A stretch of 64,000 bases of DNA, from contig JALNYW010000001.1 in NCBI GenBank assembly GCA_023229665.1, positions 124,001 to 188,000 on the forward strand, read 5' to 3'. How positions within the stretch are numbered: the first letter of the stretch is position 1; each line of letters begins with the position of its first letter. This DNA comes from Patescibacteria group bacterium (GTDB lineage Bacteria; Patescibacteriota; Patescibacteriia; 2-12-FULL-60-25). Shown here one piece after another: positions 1-7,548 of the stretch. Both the position numbers and the translations under genes were made by a program. A model generated the notes under the pieces. It was not told the origin of the DNA, ran no database searches, and worked only from the letters and a program-made list of their open reading frames with translations.

Positions 1-66
1 ATCATTAAGCTCGGCACCCGCAAGGGTGATGGCGCTGAGATCGCCCAGATCCAGCTCGTGAAGTAA
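1..66 (+). CDS. rplQ: 50S ribosomal protein L17, C-terminal end (partial)
   Basis: An open frame runs in from the left edge and stops with TAA at 64-66, giving 21 residues that end ...AEIAQIQLVK. The pattern of a TR-x-KLG-x-R-KGD segment followed by A-x-I-x-L-V at the very C-terminus fits the end of ribosomal protein L17, which binds 23S rRNA near the exit tunnel. L17 lying just upstream of L13 and S9 is a common bacterial order and supports the call. Only the tail is visible, so the rest of the protein cannot be checked. Confidence 0.78.
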   Translation: MIKLGTRKGDGAEIAQIQLVK

Positions 67-71
67 CCCCT

Positions 72-455
72 ATGGCTTGGAAAAACACCCGCGGCATGAC
101 CGCCATCAAGCGTGAGACGATCACCATCGACGCGACCGACAAGGTCGTCGGTCGTTTGGCGACGCACATCGCGAAGCTCCTCATGGGCAAGGATCAGGCT
201 GGCTACACGCCGCACATCGACAGCGGCGCCGTCATCAAGATCCTGAACGTGGACAAGATCGTCCTCACCGGTAAGAAGACCGAGCAGAAGGTCCACTTCC
301 GCACTTCGAACCGCCCGGGCGGCTTGAAGCGCACGGCTGTTTCGAAGTTGATGCAGGAAAATCCGGAGCGCGTTTTGACCCATGCGGTCAAGTACATGTT
401 GCCGAAGAACCGCACGCAGACGGCCCGCATGAAGCGCTTGATCATCGTGAAATAA
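72..455 (+). CDS. rplM: 50S ribosomal protein L13
   Basis: This 127-residue protein is ribosomal protein L13, an early-assembly protein of the large subunit. The family signature is visible: IDATDKVVGRLAT at about residues 19-31, YTPHIDSGAV and VLTGKK, then ERVLTHAVKYMLPKN. I chose the ATG at 72 rather than the one at 96 because it places the DAT motif about 20 residues from the N-terminus, as in E. coli L13. The C-terminus is shorter than in E. coli by roughly 15 residues. It starts five bases after the L17 stop and lies nine bases before S9, so the three are cotranscribed. No Shine-Dalgarno sequence precedes the start. Confidence 0.96.
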   Translation: MAWKNTRGMTAIKRETITIDATDKVVGRLATHIAKLLMGKDQAGYTPHIDSGAVIKILNVDKIVLTGKKTEQKVHFRTSNRPGGLKRTAVSKLMQENPERVLTHAVKYMLPKNRTQTARMKRLIIVK

Positions 456-463
456 TATTTCTT

Positions 464-964
464 ATGGCTACTGAAACGAAGGAAGTGAAGAAGAAGGCCC
501 CGGCCAAAAAGGCCGCGACCAAGAAGGTCGCCAAGACCGAAGAAGGCGAAGCCGTGACGGAAACGTCGAAGGGCGGCTCGTTCCTCTACGCGATCGGACG
601 CCGCAAGTCCGCCATCGCCAAGGTGCGTTTGATTAAGAACGGCAAGGGCCTCTACACGGTCAATGGAAAGCCGATGGAGGAATTCTTCACCACCTGGGAA
701 TCCCGTTCCATGGTGACCTCGCCGATCAAAATCGCCGGTCTCGAAGGCGCCGTGGACATGAGCGCGGAAACGACGGGCGGCGGCCAGATGGGCCAGGCCG
801 AAGCCGTGCGCCTCGGTATTGCCCGCGCGCTGTGCGAATTGAACCCGACCTACCGCAAGACCTTGAAGAAGCTCGGGTACCTCAAGCGCGACCCGCGCGC
901 CAAGGAACGTAAGAAGCCGGGTCTCCGCAAAGCCCGCCGCGCTCCGCAGTGGTCCAAGCGTTAA
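464..964 (+). CDS. rpsI: 30S ribosomal protein S9 with Lys/Ala-rich N-terminal extension
   Basis: The protein has 166 residues, longer than the usual 130 or so. The S9 core begins near residue 40 with FLYAIGRRKSAIAKVRL and continues through GGGQMGQAEAVRLGIARAL to the universal basic tail ending in SKR, which reaches the P-site tRNA. The extra length is an N-terminal stretch of about 38 residues rich in Lys, Ala, Glu and Thr. It is probably disordered, and its role is unknown. The gene is last in the L17-L13-S9 operon and is followed ten bases later by a strong terminator. Confidence 0.97.
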   Translation: MATETKEVKKKAPAKKAATKKVAKTEEGEAVTETSKGGSFLYAIGRRKSAIAKVRLIKNGKGLYTVNGKPMEEFFTTWESRSMVTSPIKIAGLEGAVDMSAETTGGGQMGQAEAVRLGIARALCELNPTYRKTLKKLGYLKRDPRAKERKKPGLRKARRAPQWSKR

Positions 965-974
965 TCGGCAATCA

Positions 975-1003
975 AAAACACCCCCGCATTGCGGGGGTGT
1001 TTT
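975..1003. terminator. Bidirectional intrinsic terminator after rpsI
   Basis: A perfect 13-bp inverted repeat, AAAACACCCCCGC and its complement, surrounds the loop ATT. It has an A-run on one side and a T-run on the other, so it can terminate both the ribosomal operon (+) and the convergent methyltransferase operon (-) whose last stop codon is at 1012. Confidence 0.93.
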
Positions 1004-1011
1004 GTTTCTGG

Positions 1012-2010
1012 TTATCCGTTCTTTTTTATGGCGAGCGAAATATACGGAACCAGGGGAATGCGGGTGACGGTATAGAAGGCCTTCAACATCCCTTTGAGCG
1101 CGCGTTTGGCTTTGCCTGCGCGGCCATGGGCATTGCGTGCATAGCCTTCGTACCAGATATCCACCGGCGAATTCGGTCCTTCGGACGTGGGCTTTAAGAG
1201 TTCAGGCTTACCTCCAAATTTCCGAATCTGTCTCAAAACTTCGCGGCTGGTGGAGCCGCGCAGCCCTTTGCGTAAAAGCGTACTCCAATCATCTTTGCGG
1301 AGGTTGCGGCGTGATCCATAACGCGCATACGCTCCCGCCAAGGACTTCGGCAGATAGTTGATAAAGGGGAGTCCGGTCGTATGGGTTTCGATCGGGAACC
1401 AGCGGTGCGGAGTTTCATCAACAAAGAGAACGCCGCCTTTCTTCAATAGTTTCCAAAGCTGCTCGCTTAAACGGCTCCGTTCGGCGGGCAGGAGGTGTTC
1501 ATACACCGCGGGCATGAAAATGAAATCGAATGTTCCAAGATCAGGTGGCAGCTCTTCGCCGGACGGGCTTTGGAAAAAGCTGATGTGGTCATATCCGTAG
1601 TATTCCGCTCGCATCCGCGCGACATCCAGATTCTTTTTCTCAAGTTCAACTCCTACGATTTCCGTGTCAGGCAGATGGCGCGCCAAAATCATGGTTGAAG
1701 CGCCGGATCCGCATCCAAAATCTAATAGACGTTTGCCTCTGAACATCGAAGGCCGGACAAACGAGAAAAGCGTGGTGACAATGTGCTGTTCGATGTAGTA
1801 CGGATCTTCGTCGCGCAGCACTTCATCACACAAATACGACGCGCCTTTTATTTTGACGATGGTTTTGATGAGCGGCAGGGGATAGCGCGTGTTGCAGCCG
1901 GCGGTTCTAATGAATTGTTTTGAGCTCGAAGCTTTCACGGAAATGTTCCGTGTTCCATCTTTTTCTTCCGTAATCGTGATCTTTCCTTCCGGATGCTCAA
2001 GCGTCGGCAT
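1012..2010 (-). CDS. Class I SAM-dependent methyltransferase
   Basis: The 332-residue protein has a Rossmann-type SAM-binding core. Motif I is LLDFGCGSGAS at about residues 95-105. An acidic residue follows in EIVGVELEKKNLDVA, and FDFIFMPAVYEHLLP acts as motif IV, followed by LKKGGVLFVDE. The substrate is not evident. The frame is open further upstream, but homology-like sequence begins at the ATG at 2010, which has a TATACT box 15 bases before it, so I used that start. It lies 46 bases downstream of the FAD oxidoreductase on the same strand and ends at the terminator shared with rpsI. The final 40 residues are basic and hydrophobic, so membrane association is possible. A role in modifying a lipid or isoprenoid made by the two neighbouring oxidoreductases is inference only. 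Confidence 0.85.
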   Translation of the reverse strand: MPTLEHPEGKITITEEKDGTRNISVKASSSKQFIRTAGCNTRYPLPLIKTIVKIKGASYLCDEVLRDEDPYYIEQHIVTTLFSFVRPSMFRGKRLLDFGCGSGASTMILARHLPDTEIVGVELEKKNLDVARMRAEYYGYDHISFFQSPSGEELPPDLGTFDFIFMPAVYEHLLPAERSRLSEQLWKLLKKGGVLFVDETPHRWFPIETHTTGLPFINYLPKSLAGAYARYGSRRNLRKDDWSTLLRKGLRGSTSREVLRQIRKFGGKPELLKPTSEGPNSPVDIWYEGYARNAHGRAGKAKRALKGMLKAFYTVTRIPLVPYISLAIKKNG

Positions 2011-2025
2011 AGGAGTCCGAGCTTG

Positions 2026-2031
2026 AGTATA
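2026..2031 (-). promoter_or_regulatory. -10 box for the methyltransferase gene
   Basis: On the minus strand TATACT lies 15 bases before the ATG at 2010, implying a leader of only about 8 bases. No convincing -35 box is present at 16-18 bases. It is judged mainly from the repeated pattern in this window. Confidence 0.5.
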
Positions 2032-2056
2032 GCAGTCGGGCGACGCGATCGTGTGA

Positions 2057-3295
2057 CTAAAAGAATCGTTCAACGAGTTTCTTCGCGTAGGAAGCGGTGT
2101 GCGCGACGGTGCTGAAATTGAGGAGTTCGCCCGCGTAATAGGTGTGGTTTTCGCCCTGCATCGCTTCCAGTTTGTCGAAATACCCATCCTGCATGTCATC
2201 GGGGCTGACATGCGGGAAATACTTCCAGCGCTCGGCGACATGCAATGTCTCTAATACGCCTCCAAGCTGTTCGACCGTGTGGCGGATATGTCTCAGCGTA
2301 TCCTCATCCGACATTTTCCAATCGCCAAACGTGTAAAACGTATATAGATCGGAATCCTCATACCGTTGATACCAGAATACCGGACGGCCAAGCCTCGTCG
2401 AATTGAGGTTTCCGGGGACGTATCCGGTCATTTTTGGGAAGCCTTTTACCATGCAGCCGTAGGTCCGGTAATCGTAGTGACGGATTTTACGGAACAAGGC
2501 GCGTTCTTCCTCGCTCGCATCAAGATAGCGCAAGGCTTCGTCGAGAGGCGAGGCGATGATCAAGGCATCGAACGTAAACGCGGCTTTTTCCGTGGTCACG
2601 GTGATGGCCTCGCCGCGTTCGATCGTTTGGATATTCGCACCATAGACCACTTGGTGTGATTTTGCGATGGCTTCCCACAGTCCCTGGATACCTTCCGGAA
2701 ATTTAAAAAATGTCTGTTTGAAATAGGCGAAGACCACGTCCCATGGATAATACTTCAGGACATACGCGGCCGGGACCTCGTCAAAAAATCCATAGCCGAA
2801 CCCGGTAAAATATTTGGCGAATTCTTCCGCAAGCAGTTCGATGCGGTGCGTTTTGGCGAAGTTCGCGAATGGTACGGACAACTCCGGGGCCACGTTCGCG
2901 AATCCGGGTTCCAGGAGGGTTTGATATTTCCGGCTCAGACGGTAATACCTCAAGACTTGGGCCCCGAGCTGCCGCATCTCCGAGGCGGAACGCTTCATCG
3001 GTTTTCCCGTTTCGGAATCCACGCACATCCGGGCGGAGAAATCGACCAGTTTGGTCGGCACGTCGTACTTCTTTGCAAGGCCTCGGACAAAACGGCTGCT
3101 GTCGGAGATGACTCCGGCGCCGAGCTCGTAGGAACGGCCTTCGAATTGGATGGAATGGCATTTGCCGCCGGCGCGTTCCGAGCGTTCGAGGATCGTAATG
3201 CTGGTATAGCCACGGTCGCGCAATGTTTCCGCGGCCGATAAGCCCGCGGCGCCAGCGCCGACGATCCCGACCCGCGCATCCAATGCGTATTTCAT
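2057..3295 (-). CDS. FAD-dependent amine oxidase-like oxidoreductase
   Basis: This 412-residue flavoprotein starts with an FAD-binding Rossmann fold, VGIVGAGAAGLSAAETL at about residues 9-25. A second nucleotide-binding segment follows in ILERSERAGGKCHSIQFEG, which matches the ER-x-x-GG pattern of the amine oxidase/protoporphyrinogen oxidase/phytoene desaturase superfamily. The C-terminus, YYAGELLNFSTVAHTASYAKK, fits the FAD-contacting C-terminal motif. The substrate is unknown. Its ATG follows the stop of the RetSat-like gene with a single base between, so the two are translationally coupled. The pairing of two related flavin oxidoreductases with a methyltransferase suggests sequential modification of one hydrophobic substrate, but this is inference. 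Confidence 0.85.
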   Translation of the reverse strand: MKYALDARVGIVGAGAAGLSAAETLRDRGYTSITILERSERAGGKCHSIQFEGRSYELGAGVISDSSRFVRGLAKKYDVPTKLVDFSARMCVDSETGKPMKRSASEMRQLGAQVLRYYRLSRKYQTLLEPGFANVAPELSVPFANFAKTHRIELLAEEFAKYFTGFGYGFFDEVPAAYVLKYYPWDVVFAYFKQTFFKFPEGIQGLWEAIAKSHQVVYGANIQTIERGEAITVTTEKAAFTFDALIIASPLDEALRYLDASEEERALFRKIRHYDYRTYGCMVKGFPKMTGYVPGNLNSTRLGRPVFWYQRYEDSDLYTFYTFGDWKMSDEDTLRHIRHTVEQLGGVLETLHVAERWKYFPHVSPDDMQDGYFDKLEAMQGENHTYYAGELLNFSTVAHTASYAKKLVERFF

Positions 3296-3296
3296 G

Positions 3297-4898
3297 CTAG
3301 GTGATGACGCGTTTGATGGTGCTGAGCACGTCTTTCTTCAAGATAGCAGACGCGCAGAGAACGCCGCCCATCAACCCACCTGCGATGCTTGCGACCATGA
3401 CGTCCTGGCCGGTCATGAAGAGATTTTTGACCGGCGTGTACGGCTTCAAGAATTCCTGGCGGAAACGCTTGGGCGTATGCGAGACGCCGTAAATTTCACC
3501 GTGCGGATGGTTGGTGAATTTTTTGGTCGAAAGGGGAGTGGAGATTTCGTAATAATCTACTTTCCCTTTGAGCTGCGGCTCCACGCGGTACAAGATCTCA
3601 AATAATTGGTCCGCGACGTCTTTCTTCATCTTTTCGTATTCCTCCCCGCGCTTTTTCCAAGCCGTATCTTCCCACTTGGCAAACCAGTCAAACGGCAAAA
3701 GAATGATGATTTCCACGGCAGAAATGCCCGGATGCTTCACTTCCCATTCCGGGTCTTTCGCCGACGGGAAAGAGATATACGCGACCGGAATGGTATCGGT
3801 AAATGTTTTGTAGTTCGCGCGTCCGCGTTCGTGGTTGTATTCATCCGGGAACACCCAATAGTTACACGCGGGAAGTTTCAAATTCTTCGGCGAGTCCTTG
3901 ATGCCGATATACAGGCCCATGTGCGCGGCCGACGGTTCAAGCTGCTTCAGTTTTTCATCCAGCTGATGACGCTCGCGCACTGCCTGCGGCAGCAAACGCC
4001 CGAAGGTATTCGCCACGCCCGCATCGCTGATGATGTATTTGGCATAGATCTTTTTTCCATCCGCCATTTCGACGCCAATCGCTTTATTGCCCTCGACGAT
4101 CACTTGCTTTACATCGGCATAGAACAAAACCGAGCCTCCGGCTTTTTCGATGACCGGAATGACCGTGTTCGCGATATTCGCCGCGCCACCGACCGGATAC
4201 GCGCCGCCTTCCATATAGTGGTTCGCGACCAGGGCGTGCATGTAGAAACTGCTTTCTGCCGGCAAAAGGCCGAAGTCCCCGTACTGCGCGGTCAAAACGC
4301 CGATCAGCTTTTCATTGTCGGTAATGGTTTTCAGGACGTCGAGCGTGATTTGGTCCGAGTATTTCAAGAGTTTGAGGCGCAACATCGGTCCGAAGATCCG
4401 AGCGAGAAATGGCGGCAAGGCTTTCTCCACGAAATAGCCGATGCCGACATTCTCAACCTCCTCCAAAAGTTTGAAATAGGCATCAATGGACGCGTGGTCC
4501 TTCGCATCCGGAAAATTTTTTTTCAATTCGGCGCGGAGATTTTCTTTGCCGGTGACGAAATCAAATCGCTTGTCTCCAAAGACCGCGCGGTCATACGCGT
4601 TATCCAGCGGCGCCCACTTCAGTTTTTCATCGCTGATATAGCGGAAGACCTTGTTCAGCGTCGAGCCTTCAATATGGACTTGTCCGACATAGTGCAACCC
4701 GACATCCCACTGATAGCCCTTGCGTTTGAAGGCATGGGTATAGCCGCCGATTTCATAATGGCGTTCGAGCATCAAGACTTTCTTGCCTTGGCGGGAAAGG
4801 AGCGAGGCGACTGACAGGCCGCCGATGCCTGAGCCGATGACGATCGCGTCATACTGGTCGTTGTGTCCCTTGAACGTATGGTAGAGGAGGCCGGGCAT
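3297..4898 (-). CDS. RetSat/carotenoid isomerase-like FAD oxidoreductase
   Basis: The 533-residue protein belongs to the phytoene desaturase/CrtISO/retinol saturase group of flavoproteins. The N-terminal FAD site is DAIVIGSGIGGLSVASLL at about residues 17-34, followed by LMLERHYEIGGYTHAF. The C-terminal part contains HPHGEIYGVSHTPKRF and NLFMTGQDVMVASIAGG, which resembles the retinol saturase C-terminal motif more than classical CrtI. Such enzymes reduce, desaturate or isomerise polyene chains. No other carotenoid gene is in the window, so the substrate is unknown. It is the first gene of a three-gene minus-strand operon with a TATACT box 17 bases before its ATG. Confidence 0.85.
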   Translation of the reverse strand: MPGLLYHTFKGHNDQYDAIVIGSGIGGLSVASLLSRQGKKVLMLERHYEIGGYTHAFKRKGYQWDVGLHYVGQVHIEGSTLNKVFRYISDEKLKWAPLDNAYDRAVFGDKRFDFVTGKENLRAELKKNFPDAKDHASIDAYFKLLEEVENVGIGYFVEKALPPFLARIFGPMLRLKLLKYSDQITLDVLKTITDNEKLIGVLTAQYGDFGLLPAESSFYMHALVANHYMEGGAYPVGGAANIANTVIPVIEKAGGSVLFYADVKQVIVEGNKAIGVEMADGKKIYAKYIISDAGVANTFGRLLPQAVRERHQLDEKLKQLEPSAAHMGLYIGIKDSPKNLKLPACNYWVFPDEYNHERGRANYKTFTDTIPVAYISFPSAKDPEWEVKHPGISAVEIIILLPFDWFAKWEDTAWKKRGEEYEKMKKDVADQLFEILYRVEPQLKGKVDYYEISTPLSTKKFTNHPHGEIYGVSHTPKRFRQEFLKPYTPVKNLFMTGQDVMVASIAGGLMGGVLCASAILKKDVLSTIKRVIT

Positions 4899-4915
4899 AG
4901 GTTTTATTCGGCCCC

Positions 4916-4921
4916 AGTATA
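4916..4921 (-). promoter_or_regulatory. -10 box for the RetSat-like operon
   Basis: TATACT on the minus strand, 17 bases before the ATG at 4898, predicts a leader of about 10 bases. No good -35 match is visible. It shares the intergenic region with the divergent flippase promoter. Confidence 0.5.
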
Positions 4922-4968
4922 CGGATTTATGGCTAGATAGACGAGCTTTTGTAAAGGGTGGGGGCTAG

Positions 4969-4997
4969 GTGACAGCATAGCTAAGTTAAGCTAATAT
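4969..4997 (+). promoter_or_regulatory. Sigma70-type promoter for the polysaccharide operon, leaderless
   Basis: GTGACA (4969-4974) and TAATAT (4992-4997) are separated by exactly 17 bases. The ATG of the flippase begins six bases after the -10 box, so transcription should start at or within a base or two of the A of ATG. This is the clearest leaderless promoter in the window. Confidence 0.75.
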
Positions 4998-5003
4998 TTC
5001 CCC

Positions 5004-6479
5004 ATGTCCCACGCGAAAAGCATCGCCCAAAACGCGGCCTGGTTAATGATTGCCACCACGGCCCAGAAGGCGATTTCGTTCGTCACCTTCACCCTCATCG
5101 CCAGATTGGTGGATGTCGCGGTTACCGGTGAATATTTTTTCGCCGTTTCCATCACCTCGATTTTCGTCACGATCGCCGATCTTGGTTTGACGCCGGTCTT
5201 GATCCGCGAAATGGCGGCGGATGAAAAGCGCGGACGTGCTGCGTTTGCGCGCGCCATGGTCGCGAAGGCGATTTTATTGCCGCTGACGGCCGGTTTGGCG
5301 ATCGGATATGCGTGGTTGATCGGCGCGCGCGGCGATACGTTCACCGCCGTGGTCATCTCCGCATTGTTCGTCATGGCTGCCGACGCGACGTCGGTCTTGT
5401 GGTATGGCGCCATCCGCGGCCGTCGCGAATTGCGTTATGAGGCCGCCGGGATGTTCATGGGTCAGATTCTTACGGCTGTCGTGAGCATCAGCGCCGCCTA
5501 CCTTGGATATGGCGTCATCGGTCTGGTCTGCGGTTTGGCGGTGGCAAGCGTATGGAACGTCGCTTGGAGCCTGTACCAGGTTTGGAAGCTGGGACTTTGG
5601 CCGACGGGGGCGACCGAATGGTCCTGGCGCGAGCTCGCGAGCATGGCTTTGCCTTTTGCCATGGCCGGCATCTTCGTGAAGATTTATTCCTACGTGGACA
5701 CCCAGATTCTGAAAGTCGTGCACGGTTCGATCGCGGTCGGGCAGTATGCGGTCGCTTATAAATTGACGTATGCGCTGCAATTCGTGCCCATGGCATTCGT
5801 GGCCGCGCTTTATCCAGGTCTTTCGCATGCCGCGCAGCACGACAAAGGCGCCATTCCGGGCATCTTGAGGGGTTCGCAGCGCTTGATGTTGATCGCCTCG
5901 GTTCCGATGGCCGCGCTCTTGTCCGCCTTGTCCGGACGTTTGATCGATTTATTGTACGGAGCCAGGTATGCCGGCTCCATTCCGACGCTATTGGTTTTGC
6001 CTTGGGTATTGATTCCGATTTTCCTCGATTTCCCAATTGGCTCTTTGTTGAACTCCACGCGCCGCGCGCATCTCAAGACCGCGGCCATGGGCATCGCCAT
6101 GGTGATGAACGTTATTTTGAACTTCATCCTCGTTCCGCCGTATGGACCGGTTGGCGCCGCTTGGTCCGGAGTCGTGAGCTTTTGGGCGTTGTTTTTCATC
6201 GGTTGGTGGTTTGTGCGCGATGAAATGGCCTTGGCCTGGTTCGGCCCGCTCTTTTTGCGCGGTCTAGGCGCGGCCTTGGTGACGTGGGCGGCCGTCATGT
6301 ATTTCGCTCCGCCCATGACGAATGTCTTTGCCTTCGTATTTGCCGTGGCTGCAGGATTGGCCGCGCTGTTCCTCTTCGGGTTATTGACGACCCGCGATGT
6401 CATGATCGCGTTTGGTTGGTTGAAGCGGCGCGTGCAGCCCATCCCGCAAGAAGACGCCGATTTGCATGACAAACCGTAA
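5004..6479 (+). CDS. Wzx-type polysaccharide flippase (MATE/MOP superfamily)
   Basis: The 491-residue protein is almost wholly hydrophobic, with about 12-14 predicted membrane segments. It starts SHAKSIAQNAAWLMIATTAQKA, a typical opening of the polysaccharide transporter family that flips lipid-linked oligosaccharide across the membrane. Other family-like segments are IADLGLTPVLIREMA near residue 55 and the repeated G-rich transmembrane helices. A short basic cytoplasmic tail ends the protein. It overlaps the next glycosyltransferase by 14 bases, so the three-gene operon 5004-9647 probably makes, polymerises and exports a surface glycan. The start is fixed by the promoter six bases upstream. 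Confidence 0.9.
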   Translation: MSHAKSIAQNAAWLMIATTAQKAISFVTFTLIARLVDVAVTGEYFFAVSITSIFVTIADLGLTPVLIREMAADEKRGRAAFARAMVAKAILLPLTAGLAIGYAWLIGARGDTFTAVVISALFVMAADATSVLWYGAIRGRRELRYEAAGMFMGQILTAVVSISAAYLGYGVIGLVCGLAVASVWNVAWSLYQVWKLGLWPTGATEWSWRELASMALPFAMAGIFVKIYSYVDTQILKVVHGSIAVGQYAVAYKLTYALQFVPMAFVAALYPGLSHAAQHDKGAIPGILRGSQRLMLIASVPMAALLSALSGRLIDLLYGARYAGSIPTLLVLPWVLIPIFLDFPIGSLLNSTRRAHLKTAAMGIAMVMNVILNFILVPPYGPVGAAWSGVVSFWALFFIGWWFVRDEMALAWFGPLFLRGLGAALVTWAAVMYFAPPMTNVFAFVFAVAAGLAALFLFGLLTTRDVMIAFGWLKRRVQPIPQEDADLHDKP

Positions 6480-7548
6480 ACGCATTGCGCTCATCACGCT
6501 TGATTATCCGCCGGAAAAGGGCGGCGTGGCTCGCTATCTCGGAAATCTGGTCCAAGCCTCGCATGGCTTGATGGACGTGTTCGTAAACGAGACGCATCGC
6601 GCCGGCGGTCCCGGTCATATCGAGCCGGCGCATCTCGTCCAAACGCCGTGGCCGCATTGGTGGCCGATGGTTTCCTTCATGCGCGAGTTGCGCATGCGCG
6701 AGTATGGTTCCGTTTTGGTCAGCCAGGCTTTGCCCTGTGGAACGGCCGCGTGGCTGGCAAAGCTCTCCGGCGGCTTGCCATATTCGGTGCTCATGCACGG
6801 CCTCGATTTACGCGTCGCGCTCCGTTCCAAACGCAAGAGTTGGTTGTTGCGCCGCATTTTGCGCGGAGCGAAAAACGTGATAGCGAATTCGGTTATCGTG
6901 GCCGATGAGATTCGTGATTTCGATAGAAAGATCAAACCCATCATCATGACGCCGGGCGTTGAGCCGTTGCCGTTTCCGGAACGTGATCCGGCGCGGCGTT
7001 CGCTCGGCATCCACGACGGGACATTCCAAGTGTTGTGCGTGACACGGCTCGTCCCGCGCAAAGGGATTGATCGTTTGTTGGAAGCGATGCAGCTTTTGCC
7101 TGCCGACGTGCGCTTAACGATCATCGGTGACGGACAAGATCGCGAACGCCTCCTCAAGCTCGCGGAACCGTTGGGCGAACGCGTATCGTTTTTACATGAG
7201 TTGGATGATGAATCCCGCAATGCTTGGTATGCGGCATCGGATGCGTTCGCGCTTCCGGTTCGTGATGAGGGAAACGACGTCGAAGGCTTTGGCATCGTAT
7301 TTCTCGAGGCGGCATTGGCCGGATTGCCTTCCGTGGCCGGGAAGAGCGGCGGAGCCGTTGAAGCCGTAATCCACGAAGAAACGGGTTTGCATGTCGAGCC
7401 GAATAACTCGCAAGAGATTGCCGGCGCCATCCAGCGTTTACGTGCCGATGAAGCGCTTCGCCGCCGCTTGGGCGAGGCCGGACGCCGCCGCGTTTTACAG
7501 GACTTCCGCTGGAGCGACCGATGGGACAAGCTTTCGGGACTGGTATGA
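6466..7548 (+). CDS. Family 4 glycosyltransferase
   Basis: The 360-residue protein has the GT-B fold of glycosyltransferase family 4. The N-terminal half opens with RIALITLDYPPEKGGVARYL, including the glycine-rich acceptor loop. The C-terminal half contains VLCVTRLVPRKGIDRLLEAM and the E-x7-E donor-site motif in EGFGIVFLEAALAGLP, near residue 270. It transfers a nucleotide-activated sugar to a lipid-linked acceptor on the cytoplasmic face. It overlaps the flippase by 14 bases and the next gene by ATGA. The sugar specificity cannot be read from the sequence. Confidence 0.93.
   Translation: MTNRKRIALITLDYPPEKGGVARYLGNLVQASHGLMDVFVNETHRAGGPGHIEPAHLVQTPWPHWWPMVSFMRELRMREYGSVLVSQALPCGTAAWLAKLSGGLPYSVLMHGLDLRVALRSKRKSWLLRRILRGAKNVIANSVIVADEIRDFDRKIKPIIMTPGVEPLPFPERDPARRSLGIHDGTFQVLCVTRLVPRKGIDRLLEAMQLLPADVRLTIIGDGQDRERLLKLAEPLGERVSFLHELDDESRNAWYAASDAFALPVRDEGNDVEGFGIVFLEAALAGLPSVAGKSGGAVEAVIHEETGLHVEPNNSQEIAGAIQRLRADEALRRRLGEAGRRRVLQDFRWSDRWDKLSGLV

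Noticed and set aside
2011..2241. N-terminal extension of the methyltransferase upstream of 2010
   Set aside because: It overlaps the end of the oxidoreductase gene, has no conserved sequence, and the TATACT box lies between it and the ATG at 2010.
3606..4814. Long open frame opposite to the RetSat-like gene
   Set aside because: It is antisense to a well-supported flavoprotein gene and has no recognisable motifs; GC-rich codon bias leaves the opposite frame open.
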